From Dryomyza anilis (taxonomy: Eukaryota > Arthropoda > Insecta > Diptera > Dryomyzidae): a stretch of DNA of 64,000 bases. Position 1 is the first letter of the stretch. Each line of letters opens with the position of its first letter. Under the pieces are notes generated by a model, which was not told the DNA's origin, made no database searches, and saw only the letters and a program-made list of their open reading frames with translations. The stretch lies in contig OX638135.1 in the NCBI GenBank assembly GCA_951804985.1, positions 35,357,670-35,421,669 on the forward strand, written 5' to 3'. A program made the position numbers and the translations under genes. Shown piece by piece: positions 11,888 to 21,652 of this stretch.

Positions 11888-12028
11888 AAAACCGAAATCA
11901 AAACCGAAACCGTAACATGGAACCGGTATACCGAAACCGTTTCGTTATAAAAACTTAAAACCGAAACCGTAACCGTAACCGAAACGCGGAAAAAACCGAA
12001 ACCGAAACCGTTATTCGTTTAGGTTTCA
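11888..12028. repeat. Right subterminal AAACCG repeats of the hAT element
   Basis: Runs of 'aaaaccgaaaccgtaac' and 'ccgtaaccgtaaccgaaacg', mirror partner of 10012-10160. Confidence 0.85.
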
Positions 12029-12043
12029 ATCCTTGGTAAAAAG

Positions 12044-13403
12044 TCATTTTAAGAAATTATGGCACTGTAAAACAAAGGGTACCATTGGATAACATTCGAT
12101 ACACATTTTTAATTTATGGTCTTATTTTTATTATAGAACTGTTAAATTTTAAAATATTTTTTAATAATTATATTTGAGAAATATTAATAAAAGTTTGATT
12201 AATATTATGAAAAACAAAAATAATTATTTTTGATAAATACTTTCAAAATTAAAATATAATTTTTATTTTAGATACATATTTATAAAAATCACAATTAATT
12301 ATTATTTTTGATATATATATGGAAGAAAAGTCGTTACTGCTACCAAAAAATCTCCAAACAAACAAACAAATTGGGTGAACTTTAGATAACCGGATGAAGT
12401 GAAATATTTTTTCTTCAAACTATCCCCTCTGTTTGGGTCCCAGACTAAATTGGGGCGCGGTCGGACTTGTAGTACCCCAGATAAATCGAAACCTTATACA
12501 CCTAACAATATGAACATGTAGGTACTGAAATGAAAGATATTGATTTTACGATTAGTATGTTATTATGTTCATGATTCGATAACCACAGTAACCTCAGGAC
12601 CCTTTTTAGTTTTAACAACTGAGTTCATTTTATACACGAATAATATATAGATACAAGTGTGGGTACCCAAACGAATCAGAAGTCTATTAGAAGTCTATTA
12701 TACACTTTTGTATTTATGTTTCAAAAAATAAAAAAATGAATATTTTATAAAAAAATTTCGCGTGCGGCGCTTCATCGATATAACTTCCTCATACAAATAA
12801 CCATATAATTACAAATGTGACATTATTACCTATCATTTGAGTACCTATATGACCAAATATGTAGGTGCACCGGATATCGATTTTTCTAGGGTACCACAGA
12901 TCCGACCGCACGCTTATTTGTTTTTTAAGCAAATAAAATGGTTGATTTAAAGAAAAAAAAGTTGGTTTAAAGAAGTACAGTTGTGTATAATTCATTATTC
13001 ACTGTATTTGAGGAGAAAATATAAAAAGAGCGCAAAATTAATTTTTGGAAAAAAGGCGCAAAAAAATCAATCGCCCCCCCCAAATTATAATTCTGGATCT
13101 GCCCCTTGGTTGTATGGGCCTTTCATATAGGTTTATTGTTATTGTTATATTTTATAAGTAGATGGCGAAAAGAAATAAAACAAATCGCACGATAGAACCC
13201 ACCACAAAAATATGTTTCCTATAAAATAAATTAATGAAATATAATTTGTATTTCTAATTTATTTTGTTTTTGACAATTTTGACACGTTCCTCTATGAAAC
13301 ATTTTTTTAACTGGTTTTCTTTGCATCCATTTTAACTGGTTACCGATCTAGAAATATTGTTACTAATATGAATACTACATATTTATGCTACTAGTTTAGA
13401 TTT
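12044..13403. other. Right internal part of the CCCTGCAGTG element, no gene seen
   Basis: AT-rich sequence with no credible coding frame. A GCGCAAAA cluster lies at 13027-13065. Nothing else supportable. Confidence 0.4.
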
Positions 13404-13412
13404 CACTGCAGG

Positions 13413-14040
13413 GAAGACATACTCAAAGTTTCGATTTTTCATCGCTAGAGGGCGTTAAGTATGAAATCCTATATCGAGGTAACCACTGAACCGATCTCGA
13501 TAACAATAATGTTTATCTTTTTTTCATCAAGTAATATTGTTTTTTTATTTATTTTAAATTTAATGTAAAGTTTTGAATGTCCCTTGGCTATATTTCACCG
13601 ACATTTATAAAAAATATATAGTAGCGCATAGTTTGGTACGTCTAACAACGAAATGATAAATACATTATTGTTTTTGGTTCGACTATTAAAAATAAAAGAA
13701 GAGAAAAATAATTAAAACTTAAAAATCTTAAAGACTAGACCCTATTAACAAAACCATTTTCGGAATTAGCGTCAGTATCAAATAAAGACGCAATCAAAAT
13801 AAAACAAGAAATTAGTAAGTAAAACTTTTTGTTTAGAGACATTCCACACCAAATCTATCAGAGTTCCAGACTCACTTTCTCCAGAGATACAGTGGTCCAA
13901 AGTTTCAAAAAATTAATCAATAATCACTTTTTGTGGTTGTAGAAAAAAAACTCTTGACCGTAGAATACTGCAAACCTCATTTTAAGGATAATAAAATAAA
14001 CTTTGTTTTCTAAAAGCACAATAACAGATGCATGCTAACT
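13413..14040. other. Tandem-unit remnant followed by unassigned sequence
   Basis: 13413-13480 resembles the 118-130-bp tandem unit. The rest up to the gypsy LTR region shows no gene or repeat I can name. Confidence 0.4.
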
Positions 14041-14686
14041 TAACATAACGTCAACGACATAACTGGAACAAGTGCATAATGTTTATGAGTGCATACTTTT
14101 AGGAGATAAAATTAAGTCTGCTTAAAAGCAACGAAAAATGCATTGGTTCAATTTGATTCGAGACACGCGCTAGCAAGTGTGCCGTCTGTTTAAAAACAAC
14201 AACAAAAGCATTGGTTGTAATTTAAGTCAAGATTAACGCCAGCATGGGAAGCAATTATGAATTTAGAACATTGGAGTTTTCTCACAGTTAATGATTTCAC
14301 AACATTAGTTATGTCCGATGTGGGGTTCATGAGGTTTTTACTAGTACGTAGATTTAAGAATATGCTTGTTTGCATTTATGAGTTGTGTTTTAAGAACTAA
14401 GTATAAGCAAGGGGTTCGTGAGTCGCACGATACCGAGGTGATGAGTAGAGGTTAAGTTTAGATTTTAAGCATGATGATTTTAACTGCCTTAGAGTGCAGA
14501 CGTGTTTTCAGTTTAAACTCAAGCTTGTAAAAATACTTAAAAATAATTAATAAAAGTATAAAGCATTGCGTTTTTATTTAATAATAAATGTTCGGAAAAG
14601 AATTGTGGACTTCGAGGGAAAATTGTCACTGACGGTTTCATTAATAAAAGGCAATAACAAAAGGACCCCTGGAGCCCGCAAAATTT
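14041..14686 (+). mobile_element. Putative 5' LTR of a 17.6/297-like gypsy element (left edge uncertain)
   Basis: Inferred because a primer-binding site follows at 14687 and gag at 14919. It contains two partly repeated blocks ('gcatt-ggtt-aatttga/agt' near 14135 and 14208) and a poly-A signal cluster ('aataaaag', 'aataataaa' at 14547-14590). The end '…aaggacccctggag' before the PBS resembles 17.6-type LTR ends. I could not find a matching 3' LTR near 26 kb, so the left boundary is a guess. Confidence 0.45.
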
Positions 14687-14698
14687 TGGCGCAGCCGG
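14687..14698 (+). other. Primer-binding site, tRNA-Ser-type (17.6/297 class)
   Basis: TGGCGCAGCCGG follows the putative LTR. 17.6/297-type elements use TGGCGCAGTCGG, complementary to the 3' end of a serine tRNA; this differs by one base. Confidence 0.75.
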
Positions 14699-14918
14699 TT
14701 TTTCAAGAATCTACAAAAAGGACTGAAGGACGAATTTGAAGGAGCATTTAAAAAAAAAAAAAAAAGAAGAACCACAGAAGTGGAAAGGAAGGTATTATTA
14801 AATATTGAGTGAATTTAGTGAGTTTGAGTGAAAGCAGTAAATAAATGGTGAAATTAAATGATAGAAAGAATGAAATTAAACAAATTTATAAATTTTAATT
14901 GAAAATTTTAATGATTAT

Positions 14919-16500
14919 ATGGCGAACTTTGAGGAATTGGAAGTAGCATATAGAAATATATTAGGACAACTTGGCAGATTTACTGAGAAATTGTGGAATC
15001 AAATTAGTACGGAAGTTAACAATAAAGAAACTTTAGAATTAATTAAAAATAAAGTCAGTTCCACACAGGTATACTCAGAAGTCGAAAGAGTTGACGTAGT
15101 TTTTTAACAGTTAGTATACTTCTTGGAACATAAAAGTGCTCATAAAATAAAAGAATTAGAAGATTGGAAAGGGGAATTTACTGCATTAAATAAAAAATTT
15201 AACGATATTGTAGAAGAACGGCAGGAGTTGTAGGTCAGGCTAGTGGAATAGAGGAAGAAAACGAAAAATTAAGAACTTTACTGAAAAATAAAGATATTTC
15301 GGACGAATCAATTGAACGAGCATTGAGCCAACAGCCCAGACTAGAATTCGAAACATTAGAAGAAGCCAATAATAAAGTAAGGTAATTAAATTCGAAAATC
15401 TGATTTTTAGAATCGGAAGTTAAGCTCGCCCACGAAACATCATTATATCATAAGGAGGCATTACAGATTGAAGGAAAGTTTGATAAAATAACAGCACCGG
15501 AGACAACATTAGAAATGTCGTTAGATACTGTATCGAAATACGTAGGAAGTGTGGTTCCATTTTTTATGGGATCGGAATCACCGTCCGTTAAAACTGAACT
15601 TTATAAAATCATGGACGGTTATGCGTTAGCAAGTCTGAAAATTACAGAAGAAAATAAAGAAGAATTCATTAGCTGTGTCAAACTGCATCTTCTAGCTGAC
15701 GCTTATGATCTAGTCCGCACAAGAAAGTTCAATGATTTAGAGGAGTTATTTGATGTTCTAAGAAATACATATTTAAAAATGACTACTTTAGATTCGGTTC
15801 AGGATAGTATGAAAAAAGCATATCAGACGGATGGTGAGAGTCTGAGGACATTTGCAAGAAGATTAGAAAGATTATGGGCAAATGCTAATGAAATAGCAGA
15901 TTTGAGGTACAAAAAGAAAAATCTACCTACAGACGTATTTAATACGGAAATAGTAAACTCAGTTCTGACAGCAATAAAGGTTCTATTATTAAGCAGCAAA
16001 GCAGAAAACTTGAATGATTTATTAGATGAAGCATTAAAGGCCCAGATAACAATTCAAGGGGGTCCGAGATTCCCCGAGGAAGTGTACAGTTTCGAACGAC
16101 GATCTGTAACCAGTCCAACGAATAGTATTCAAAACAATCATTTTCAAACTACCCCACTGAATCACAAAATATCAACTCAAAATAAAACAGAAGGATCAAA
16201 AATACGACCAACATTTTTGCCAGAAAAAAGGACATACACGAGACGAATGTATTACGCGGAAGAACACACCGTTTTGTATTAGGTCAAAAAGGGTAGAAAT
16301 AGTAAATCATAAGGCTGAAGGGTCTGTGATCACATTAACTACCCGAACTCCTAAAAATGAGAGAAAACCGAAGGAGGAAAATATTGCAAATCAGACGTCG
16401 GAAGTGACCGTTGATACACACCGTGGTTTGATTTTGAGGTAGTATATATGATAATAGCAAATGGGGCAAAAATGATTAAATTAGTAGCAGATGAAACTAA
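14919..16500 (+). pseudogene. Gag of the 17.6/297-like gypsy element
   Basis: Starts with a 62-codon frame (MANFEELEVAY…) ended by a stop at 15104-15106; the same protein continues brokenly through a Lys/Glu-rich coiled-coil-like stretch. The longest open part, 15515-16282 (255 aa), has the errantivirus Gag core: 'VPFFMGSE', 'KLHLLADAYDLVRT', 'SLRTFARRLERLWANANEI'. Like other errantivirus Gags it shows no CCHC zinc knuckle; a basic C-terminal tail is suggested around 16200-16400. In an intact element it would form the capsid. Multiple stops and frame changes make this a pseudogene. Confidence 0.8.
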
Positions 16501-16509
16501 TCGGCAAAG

Positions 16510-16800
16510 ATGTGTATGGGAAAAATGCAAATAGGTCAAAAGGTGAACAATATGTTTACAGGAATGTTGAAAAAGTTTGAAAATTTTATAACATGTTATG
16601 ATAAAAAAATCAGACAACAGTTGAGTGGATTAAATAAAAAGAGAATTAACAAAATATACAATAGAAAGGGGGACTGCTTCAAATTGTCTAATGTAAGTGA
16701 TGTGTTCATTGAATTACTTTGCGAGGCAGCTAAAAATGGAAAACTCATATTACTAGTAGACTCAGGAGCTGATGCAAGCATAATAAAGGAAGGTGCAATG
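16510..16800 (+). pseudogene. Protease N-terminal half of the gypsy element, cut after its active site
   Basis: The 99-codon frame ends with 'LILLVDSGADASIIKEG', i.e. the aspartic protease active site D-S-G-A-D. About 12 codons later another retrotransposon is inserted; the protease resumes at 21047 on the far side. Confidence 0.85.
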
Positions 16801-16804
16801 ACAC
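16801..16804. repeat. TSD (ACAC) of the inner Ty3/gypsy element, left copy
   Basis: ACAC here equals 21047-21050. With the TSD the inner element's LTRs are both exactly 181 bp. Confidence 0.85.
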
Positions 16805-16985
16805 TTTAAAGTGATGGTTTACGACTTTAATTTAATAAAACAATGTTCGTTAAATGCTGAACACCAAAATTAGAATAATTTTATTTTTGAAATTTTTTTT
16901 GAAAGTGTTTACAAATTAGTTTTTTTATATTTTTTATTTTTTTATAAAATTTGAAACAAGTGTTTTACTTGTATGTATTACTACA
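16805..16985 (-). repeat. 3' LTR of the inner gypsy element (181 bp)
   Basis: Reads TGTAGTAAT…CACTTTAAA in element orientation. Matches 20866-21046 with four substitutions by eye. Confidence 0.92.
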
Positions 16986-16996
16986 GTACCCCCTTC

Positions 16997-18946
16997 CTAG
17001 CGGAACGTGACTGTTTTTGGGGTTTTTGAATTTTGAGTTGAACTTTGAGTCAACTGTAGAGATGATGATGATTGTTCCTGGCAACAGGCTGCGATTATGC
17101 TTGATTCGATGAATGCTGGTTTTAATCGATCAATCGAAACACTGTCATCTTTGTTGTTCATCTTTAAAATAAAATAGTTGTCGGATCTCTTCACAACTTC
17201 ATATGGACCAGTATATTTAGGTTGAAGAGGTTTTGTTACTGCATCTTGACGTACCCAAACCGATTTTGAATGTAGAAGATCCTTTGAAATGAATCCATGC
17301 GGATTACCATGTGGTAATGCAGTTTTCGGTTGAATTTGTTGCATTGTGTCTTTCAAAGCACTTACGAAGTCTGTTGCATTAAGACGATCGTTAGTTTTTT
17401 GAATAAAAAATTCACCAGGCAGATGGAGATTTTCGCCGTACAGTACTTCTGCAGCAGATGCTTCAATGTCGTCCTTATATGCGGTCCTCAAACCAAGCAA
17501 CACTGATGACAAAGATTTTGTCCATTGCGCATTTGCTCTGCAAATCAACGAAGCTTTTAAGGTCCTGTGAAGTCTTTCAACCATACCATTCGCTTGAGGA
17601 TGGTATGATGTGGTATGTTGACATTTTACGCCAAGAAATTCAGACAAGTCGTGGAAGAGTTTAGACGTGAATTGCCGTCCACGGTCACAAATGATTTTGT
17701 TGGGACATCCAAACCTTGATATCCAACCTTCGAAGAAAGTTCGGCTAACTGTCTCAGCGGTGATGTCACGAATAGGAATTGCCTCTGGCCATCTTGAGAA
17801 TCTGTCTATTATTGTCAACAGATATGAATATCCTTCGGACGGCGGTAATGGTCCAACGATATCGACATGAACTTCACAAAATCGGTTCGACGTTACTGGA
17901 AAATTACCAAGAGGCGATTTCGTATGCCTAGTAATTTTTGATTTTTGACAGGCTTGACAGAATTTCGTCCACATCTTGCAATCCTTATTTAACGCGGGCC
18001 ATACAAAACGATCTGCAACTAATTTTCTCGTAGATTTTATGCCAGGATGCGCAAGATTATGAAGCTTGTCAAAGGCGGATCTACGGAAGCTGGTTGTAAG
18101 AAAGGGTCTAGTTTTACCTTGTGATACGTCGCAGTAAATTTGAATGTTGGATCCGGGAAGTTGTACGAGTTTCAGCTTGAGTCCGGTATCGCTATTAAGA
18201 AAATTTGCAAGTTCTTCATCTTCCTTTTGTTCTTCCGAGAGCTTCGCATAATTTAAAGTAGATATTTCGTCAATCCGTGATAAAGCGTCTGCAACAGTAT
18301 TGTTAATTCCGGATATGTGCACGAGCTTCGTAGTAAACTGACCGATATAATCGAGGTGACGAAATTGACGAGGTGTGGCTTTGTTCGGATTTTGGTGAAA
18401 GGCGTACGTTAAGGGTTTATGATCCGTTAGCAATGTAAAATCTCGTCCTTCTAGGATATGCCGAAAATGTTTTACAGCACTATAAGCAGCAAGTAGTTCG
18501 CGGTCATACGTGCTATATTTGCACTCTGCAGGGCTCAGTTTTCGTGAGAAGAAAGAGAGTGGTTGCCAACTTTCACCAATTTGTTGTTCTACCACAGCAC
18601 CGATAGCAAAGTCTGAAGCGTCAAATTTGAGATGTGCTAGAAGTGCAGCATTTGCAATTTGTTTTTCGCATCTTTTAAATGATTCGGTTGCGGCTTCTGT
18701 CCATATAACCGGACGCTTATCTTTCTTTACCGCGCCTTTTAAGTAATCATTTAATAGAGCTTGATCATGAGCAGCGTGCGGTAGAAATCGACGATAGAAA
18801 TTAAGCATGCACGTGAATCGGCGAAGCTCCAAAATTGTTTTGGGCTGTGGAAAATCTATTATTGATTGAACTTTTGAGGCCGTCAGCGTGCTACCAAGAG
18901 AGGTTATTAAATCCAAGAAAATCAATTTCAGGGGATCCAAATTCAC
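16997..18946 (-). pseudogene. RNase H and integrase of the inner gypsy element
   Basis: A 649-codon frame. Residues 1-110 hold the RT thumb/connection ('[16 protein letters not shown]'). RNase H follows with '[11 protein letters not shown]' (the segment before it is shortened, so the first catalytic Asp context is altered), '[10 protein letters not shown]' and 'TDHKPLTYA'. The HHCC integrase zinc region ends in 'FCQACQKSK'. The DDE core shows 'HVDIVGPL', 'IICDRGRQF' and 'NGMVERLHR'. The C-terminus has a basic '[14 protein letters not shown]' GPY/F module. It is open to its natural stop, just before the polypurine tract. The RT upstream is in another frame, so the polyprotein is broken. Confidence 0.9.
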
Positions 18947-19439
18947 ATTTTGCGGGATTAATCATGATGCCAAATTTTCGAAAGCGTTCAAAAATTGCCC
19001 TTAAATGTTGAATACGCTGTTCTTCAGTATATGACGCAATCAATACATCGTCAATATACGTGAAAACGAAGTCCAAGTCGCGACAGATCTCATCCATCAG
19101 ACGCTGAAAGCTTTGCGCTGCATTGCGCAGACCAAAAGGCATTTTGAGAAATTCAAATAAGCCAAATGGCGTAATGATAGCAGTCTTCTGGATATCATCA
19201 GGATGCATGTCGATCTGATGATAAGCTCTAATGAGGTCTAGCTTCGAAAAAAACTTTCGACCATGTAGGCAATGCACATAGTCTGTGATGAATGGGATGG
19301 GGTACCGATCGGGAACAGTAATATTGTTTAAAAATCGGTAATCCCCACAGGGTCGCCAATCTCCGTTCTTTTTAGGAGCCATGTGTAAAGGGTTTGACAA
19401 CATGCTTTTCGATGGACGAATAATTGCATTGTCCAGCAT
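18891..19439 (-). pseudogene. Reverse transcriptase of the inner gypsy element
   Basis: 182 codons with the RT core: '[20 protein letters not shown]', '[11 protein letters not shown]', '[17 protein letters not shown]' and the catalytic YIDD at residues 128-131. It ends by frameshift at 'PEIDFLG', where 18946 takes over in another frame. All core RT motifs are intact. Confidence 0.9.
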
Positions 19440-19489
19440 GAATTTGAATTCTTTTTTGGCGATAATAAGACGTTTGTTATCAAGAGGTC

Positions 19490-20071
19490 TTACCTTTGCG
19501 CGAACTGGAGGTCCTGATGTTTCGATGTGATGGAATACACCGTTCTTGTTGTTGGTGAGAGATTATGAATTTCCGGGAATTCTTCTAGAAGTTTCTGGTA
19601 AATGCTTTGATTCTTGACAATTGTTGTTATGCCGAGGGATGGTTCTCTTGAGATTGTTGCAGGTACTGACAGAAGCGTAGATCCATCGACGAGTCTTCTG
19701 TTCTTGAGGTCGGGAAGTAGATGAAAATGTTTCAGGAAATCTGAACCGATGATGCATTTTGTGACGTCTGCTATGATGAACAGCCAAGAAAATGCTTTCC
19801 GCAGACCAAGATCGAGTTGAAGAATCTTTGCGCCAAACGTTTTTATGGGCGTACCGTTAGCTGCGAACAAATGTACTGAAGAGTGCGATGAATTGCTCAC
19901 GTATACATCCCTTGGTATAACCGAGATGTCAGCACCAGTGTCAATCAAAAAAGTTTTTCTTGTTGTCTTGTCCTTGATGAAGAGGCGGCCTGATGTGTTA
20001 TCAGCTATTTCGGAGGCCGCAGGATCCGAAAAGCTCATTAATTTTTTGGATAGCTGCATGGCGAAGAGCAT
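19490..20071 (-). pseudogene. Protease and gag-pol linker of the inner gypsy element
   Basis: 193 codons. The N-terminus covers the gag end ('MLFAMQLSKKLMSF'), then SGRLFIKDKTTRKTF-LIDTGAD: a retroviral-type aspartic protease with the DTGAD active site at about residues 44-48 and the flap block 'CIIGSDFLKHF'. Its C-terminal 20 residues are out of frame; the expected continuation ('[10 protein letters not shown]') is read in the next frame at about 19530, so a single indel separates protease from RT. Confidence 0.85.
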
Positions 20072-20131
20072 TTGGTGGCTTTGTCACCAACAGTAATTTG
20101 GGTTTGCGTTCCTAGCTCTGGAATCTCTGCG

Positions 20132-20850
20132 CTATGAACTGCGATTACGCTGCACGTTTCTGCCACGATTCATATTCTCGAATCGTTTTTCGAGTGCTTC
20201 GATTTGTTGAGACAAGCGATCGAATGGTAAGGAATCTGGCGTATTTGTAACGCTGGAGATGTTGGCAGGACGTGCCATGTCCATGATTTTGTCAGCTTGT
20301 TCTGCGAGCTTGTTGATATCCTGCTGTTCACTGATCGCAAGAATTGCACGGACGTTGTCGGGAAGCTGCTCAAGGAAAAGACTTTTAATGACGTTGTCTC
20401 CAACTTGTCCACTTCCGAGGTTCTGCATCGTTCGCAAGAAGTGCGATGGCTGTTGATCTCCCAGAACTTGACCGCTCAGTAATCGCTTGAGCTTGCGCTC
20501 ATCGGATTCCGAAAACATGGATATGATGCGAGTTTTAAGTGTTTCATATCTGTTTCCTGCTGGAGCCGTTTCCAGAATATCGCTTACCAAGTCCAACGTG
20601 TTAGCATCTACATTTGCGACAAGATGACGAAATTTAGTTTCGTCAGCGCTGATTCGAGCAATGGAGAAAATAGATTCTATTTGCAGGAACCAAACTTTCG
20701 GATTTTTTTGTCCAGAATGGAGGAAATTTCTGTACGCTTGTTGTGTACACAGCTGTTTCCGGTTGCTGCGAATTTGCGCTTACCCATTCTGAGGCGTTCT
20801 GGACCGGAGCGTCCGAAGATGGTGTTCCTGGTGGTGTTCTGTGCATTTTC
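20132..20850 (-). pseudogene. Gag of the inner gypsy element
   Basis: The open part 20596-20132 (154 codons) matches the C-terminal half of a Ty3/gypsy Gag: 'RYETLKTRIISMFSES', 'KRLLSGQVLGDQQPSHFLRTM', 'LFLEQLPDNVRAIL', 'LAEQADKIMD'. The N-terminal half (about 20850-20600: 'NSQQPETAVYT', 'FPPFWTKK') is in other frames. After 'NMNRGRNVQRN' a residual Cys-rich patch (GDKATKCSSPC) is read near 20070 in another frame, the usual zinc-binding segment of this group. Confidence 0.8.
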
Positions 20851-20865
20851 ACTGAGGGTCACCAG

Positions 20866-21046
20866 TTTAAAGTGATGGTTTACGACTTTAATTTAATAAA
20901 ACAATGTTCATTAAATGCTGAACACCAAAATTAGAATAATTTTATTTTTGAAAATTTTTTTGAAAGTGTTTACAAATTAGTTTTTTTACATTTTTTATTT
21001 TTTTATAAAATTTGAAACAAGTGTTTTACTTGTATGGATTACTACA
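20866..21046 (-). repeat. 5' LTR of the inner gypsy element (181 bp)
   Basis: Partner of 16805-16985. Its inner edge abuts the primer-binding site CTGGTGACCC; its outer edge abuts TSD ACAC (21047-21050). Confidence 0.92.
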
Positions 21047-21652
21047 ACACAACTACCGGATTTTGACAAGAATAGTAAGAAAGATTTTAATGGGGCTTTT
21101 GGTGGATGCGTACGGACGTTAGGCACGACCAATATACAACACAGTAATATAAAGTGGTTACATTTAATAATGCATGTAGTATCTCTTGAACATGGAATAC
21201 CAGCAGACGGAATAATAGGACGGGATAACATATGGAATAGATCCGTAATAAACGGAATTAATAATACCATAACATTCTACGATAAAGGAAAGAATCACAT
21301 TATCCGATTACCAATGAAAACTCGAGCCGACATAGAAAATATTTATTACAATCATGAAATAAAAATCATTGCGAGAACCGTAAAAATAGTAGAAATTAAA
21401 CTAAAAACAAAAATTCCAATTGTATTAATACATAAACAAGAAATTTATGCTGGAGTATATTTGGGAGAAAGCTTATCGAACGTTAACCAAAATAAAGTTT
21501 ATGTCTCAGTATTAAAGGACATTATAATAGACAACAATTTTAAACCGAAATTTTCAAATTTTAATCAGTATAGGGAATCAAATACAAACAATTCTACAAT
21601 AAATACTATAAATTCAGTGAATATAAAAAACAGGATTAATAGAAAAAATTAA
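21047..21652 (+). pseudogene. Protease C-terminal half and linker of the 17.6/297-like gypsy element
   Basis: Continues the protein interrupted at 16800 ('LPDFDKNSKKDFNGAFGG', then 'GIPADGIIGRDNIW', the second protease block). Residues further on ('IYAGVYLGESLS') match the protease-RT linker seen in the relic at 4.2 kb. The frame stops at 21650, and the RT begins in another frame. Confidence 0.85.

Larger units (their letters stand above)
10001..12035. mobile_element. Non-autonomous hAT-type DNA transposon, 2,035 bp, with intact 8-bp TSD
   Basis: The left terminus CAAGGATTGAAACC (10001-10014) is inverted at 12022-12035. The 8-bp GTAAAAAG directly outside each end (9993-10000 and 12036-12043) is a perfect target-site duplication of the length used by hAT transposases. 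No transposase frame is present. The subterminal regions are packed with AAACCG words on both sides, plausible transposase-binding repeats. The middle (10200-11870) is AT-rich with one short tandem array. This is the best-delimited DNA transposon in the window. Confidence 0.88.
7817..13412. mobile_element. 5.6-kb TIR element with CCCTGCAGTG ends
   Basis: CCCTGCAGTG at 7827-7836 faces its exact inverse CACTGCAGGG at 13404-13413, with further similarity inward (ACTAGT, AACCAGTT words). It interrupts a tandem-repeat unit, and GAAGAC occurs on both sides (7809-7814 and 13413-13418), a possible target duplication. A 10-bp AT-rich spacer between GAAGACT and the left TIR is unexplained. No transposase is seen; superfamily unassigned. 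The interior holds a minisatellite and a hAT element. Confidence 0.5.
16805..21046 (-). mobile_element. Inner Ty3/gypsy LTR retrotransposon, 4,242 bp, minus strand
   Basis: Two 181-bp LTRs (16805-16985 and 20866-21046) flank gag-pol on the minus strand, with a 4-bp TSD. In element orientation: 5' LTR, primer-binding site CTGGTGACCC (20856-20865, plus strand ggtcaccag), gag, protease, RT, RNase H, integrase, polypurine tract (plus strand gtacccccttcc, 16986-16997), 3' LTR. I count four LTR differences, so it is fairly young, yet pol has at least two frameshifts. No env. Protein style (SGRLF…DTGAD protease, C-terminal gag remnant) is that of insect Kobel/Csrn1-like gypsy elements; the clade name is tentative. 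Confidence 0.92.

Noticed and set aside
10012..12028. AAACCG runs resembling telomere repeats
   Set aside because: Flies lack short telomerase repeats, the units are irregular and in both orientations, and they sit inside a delimited hAT element.
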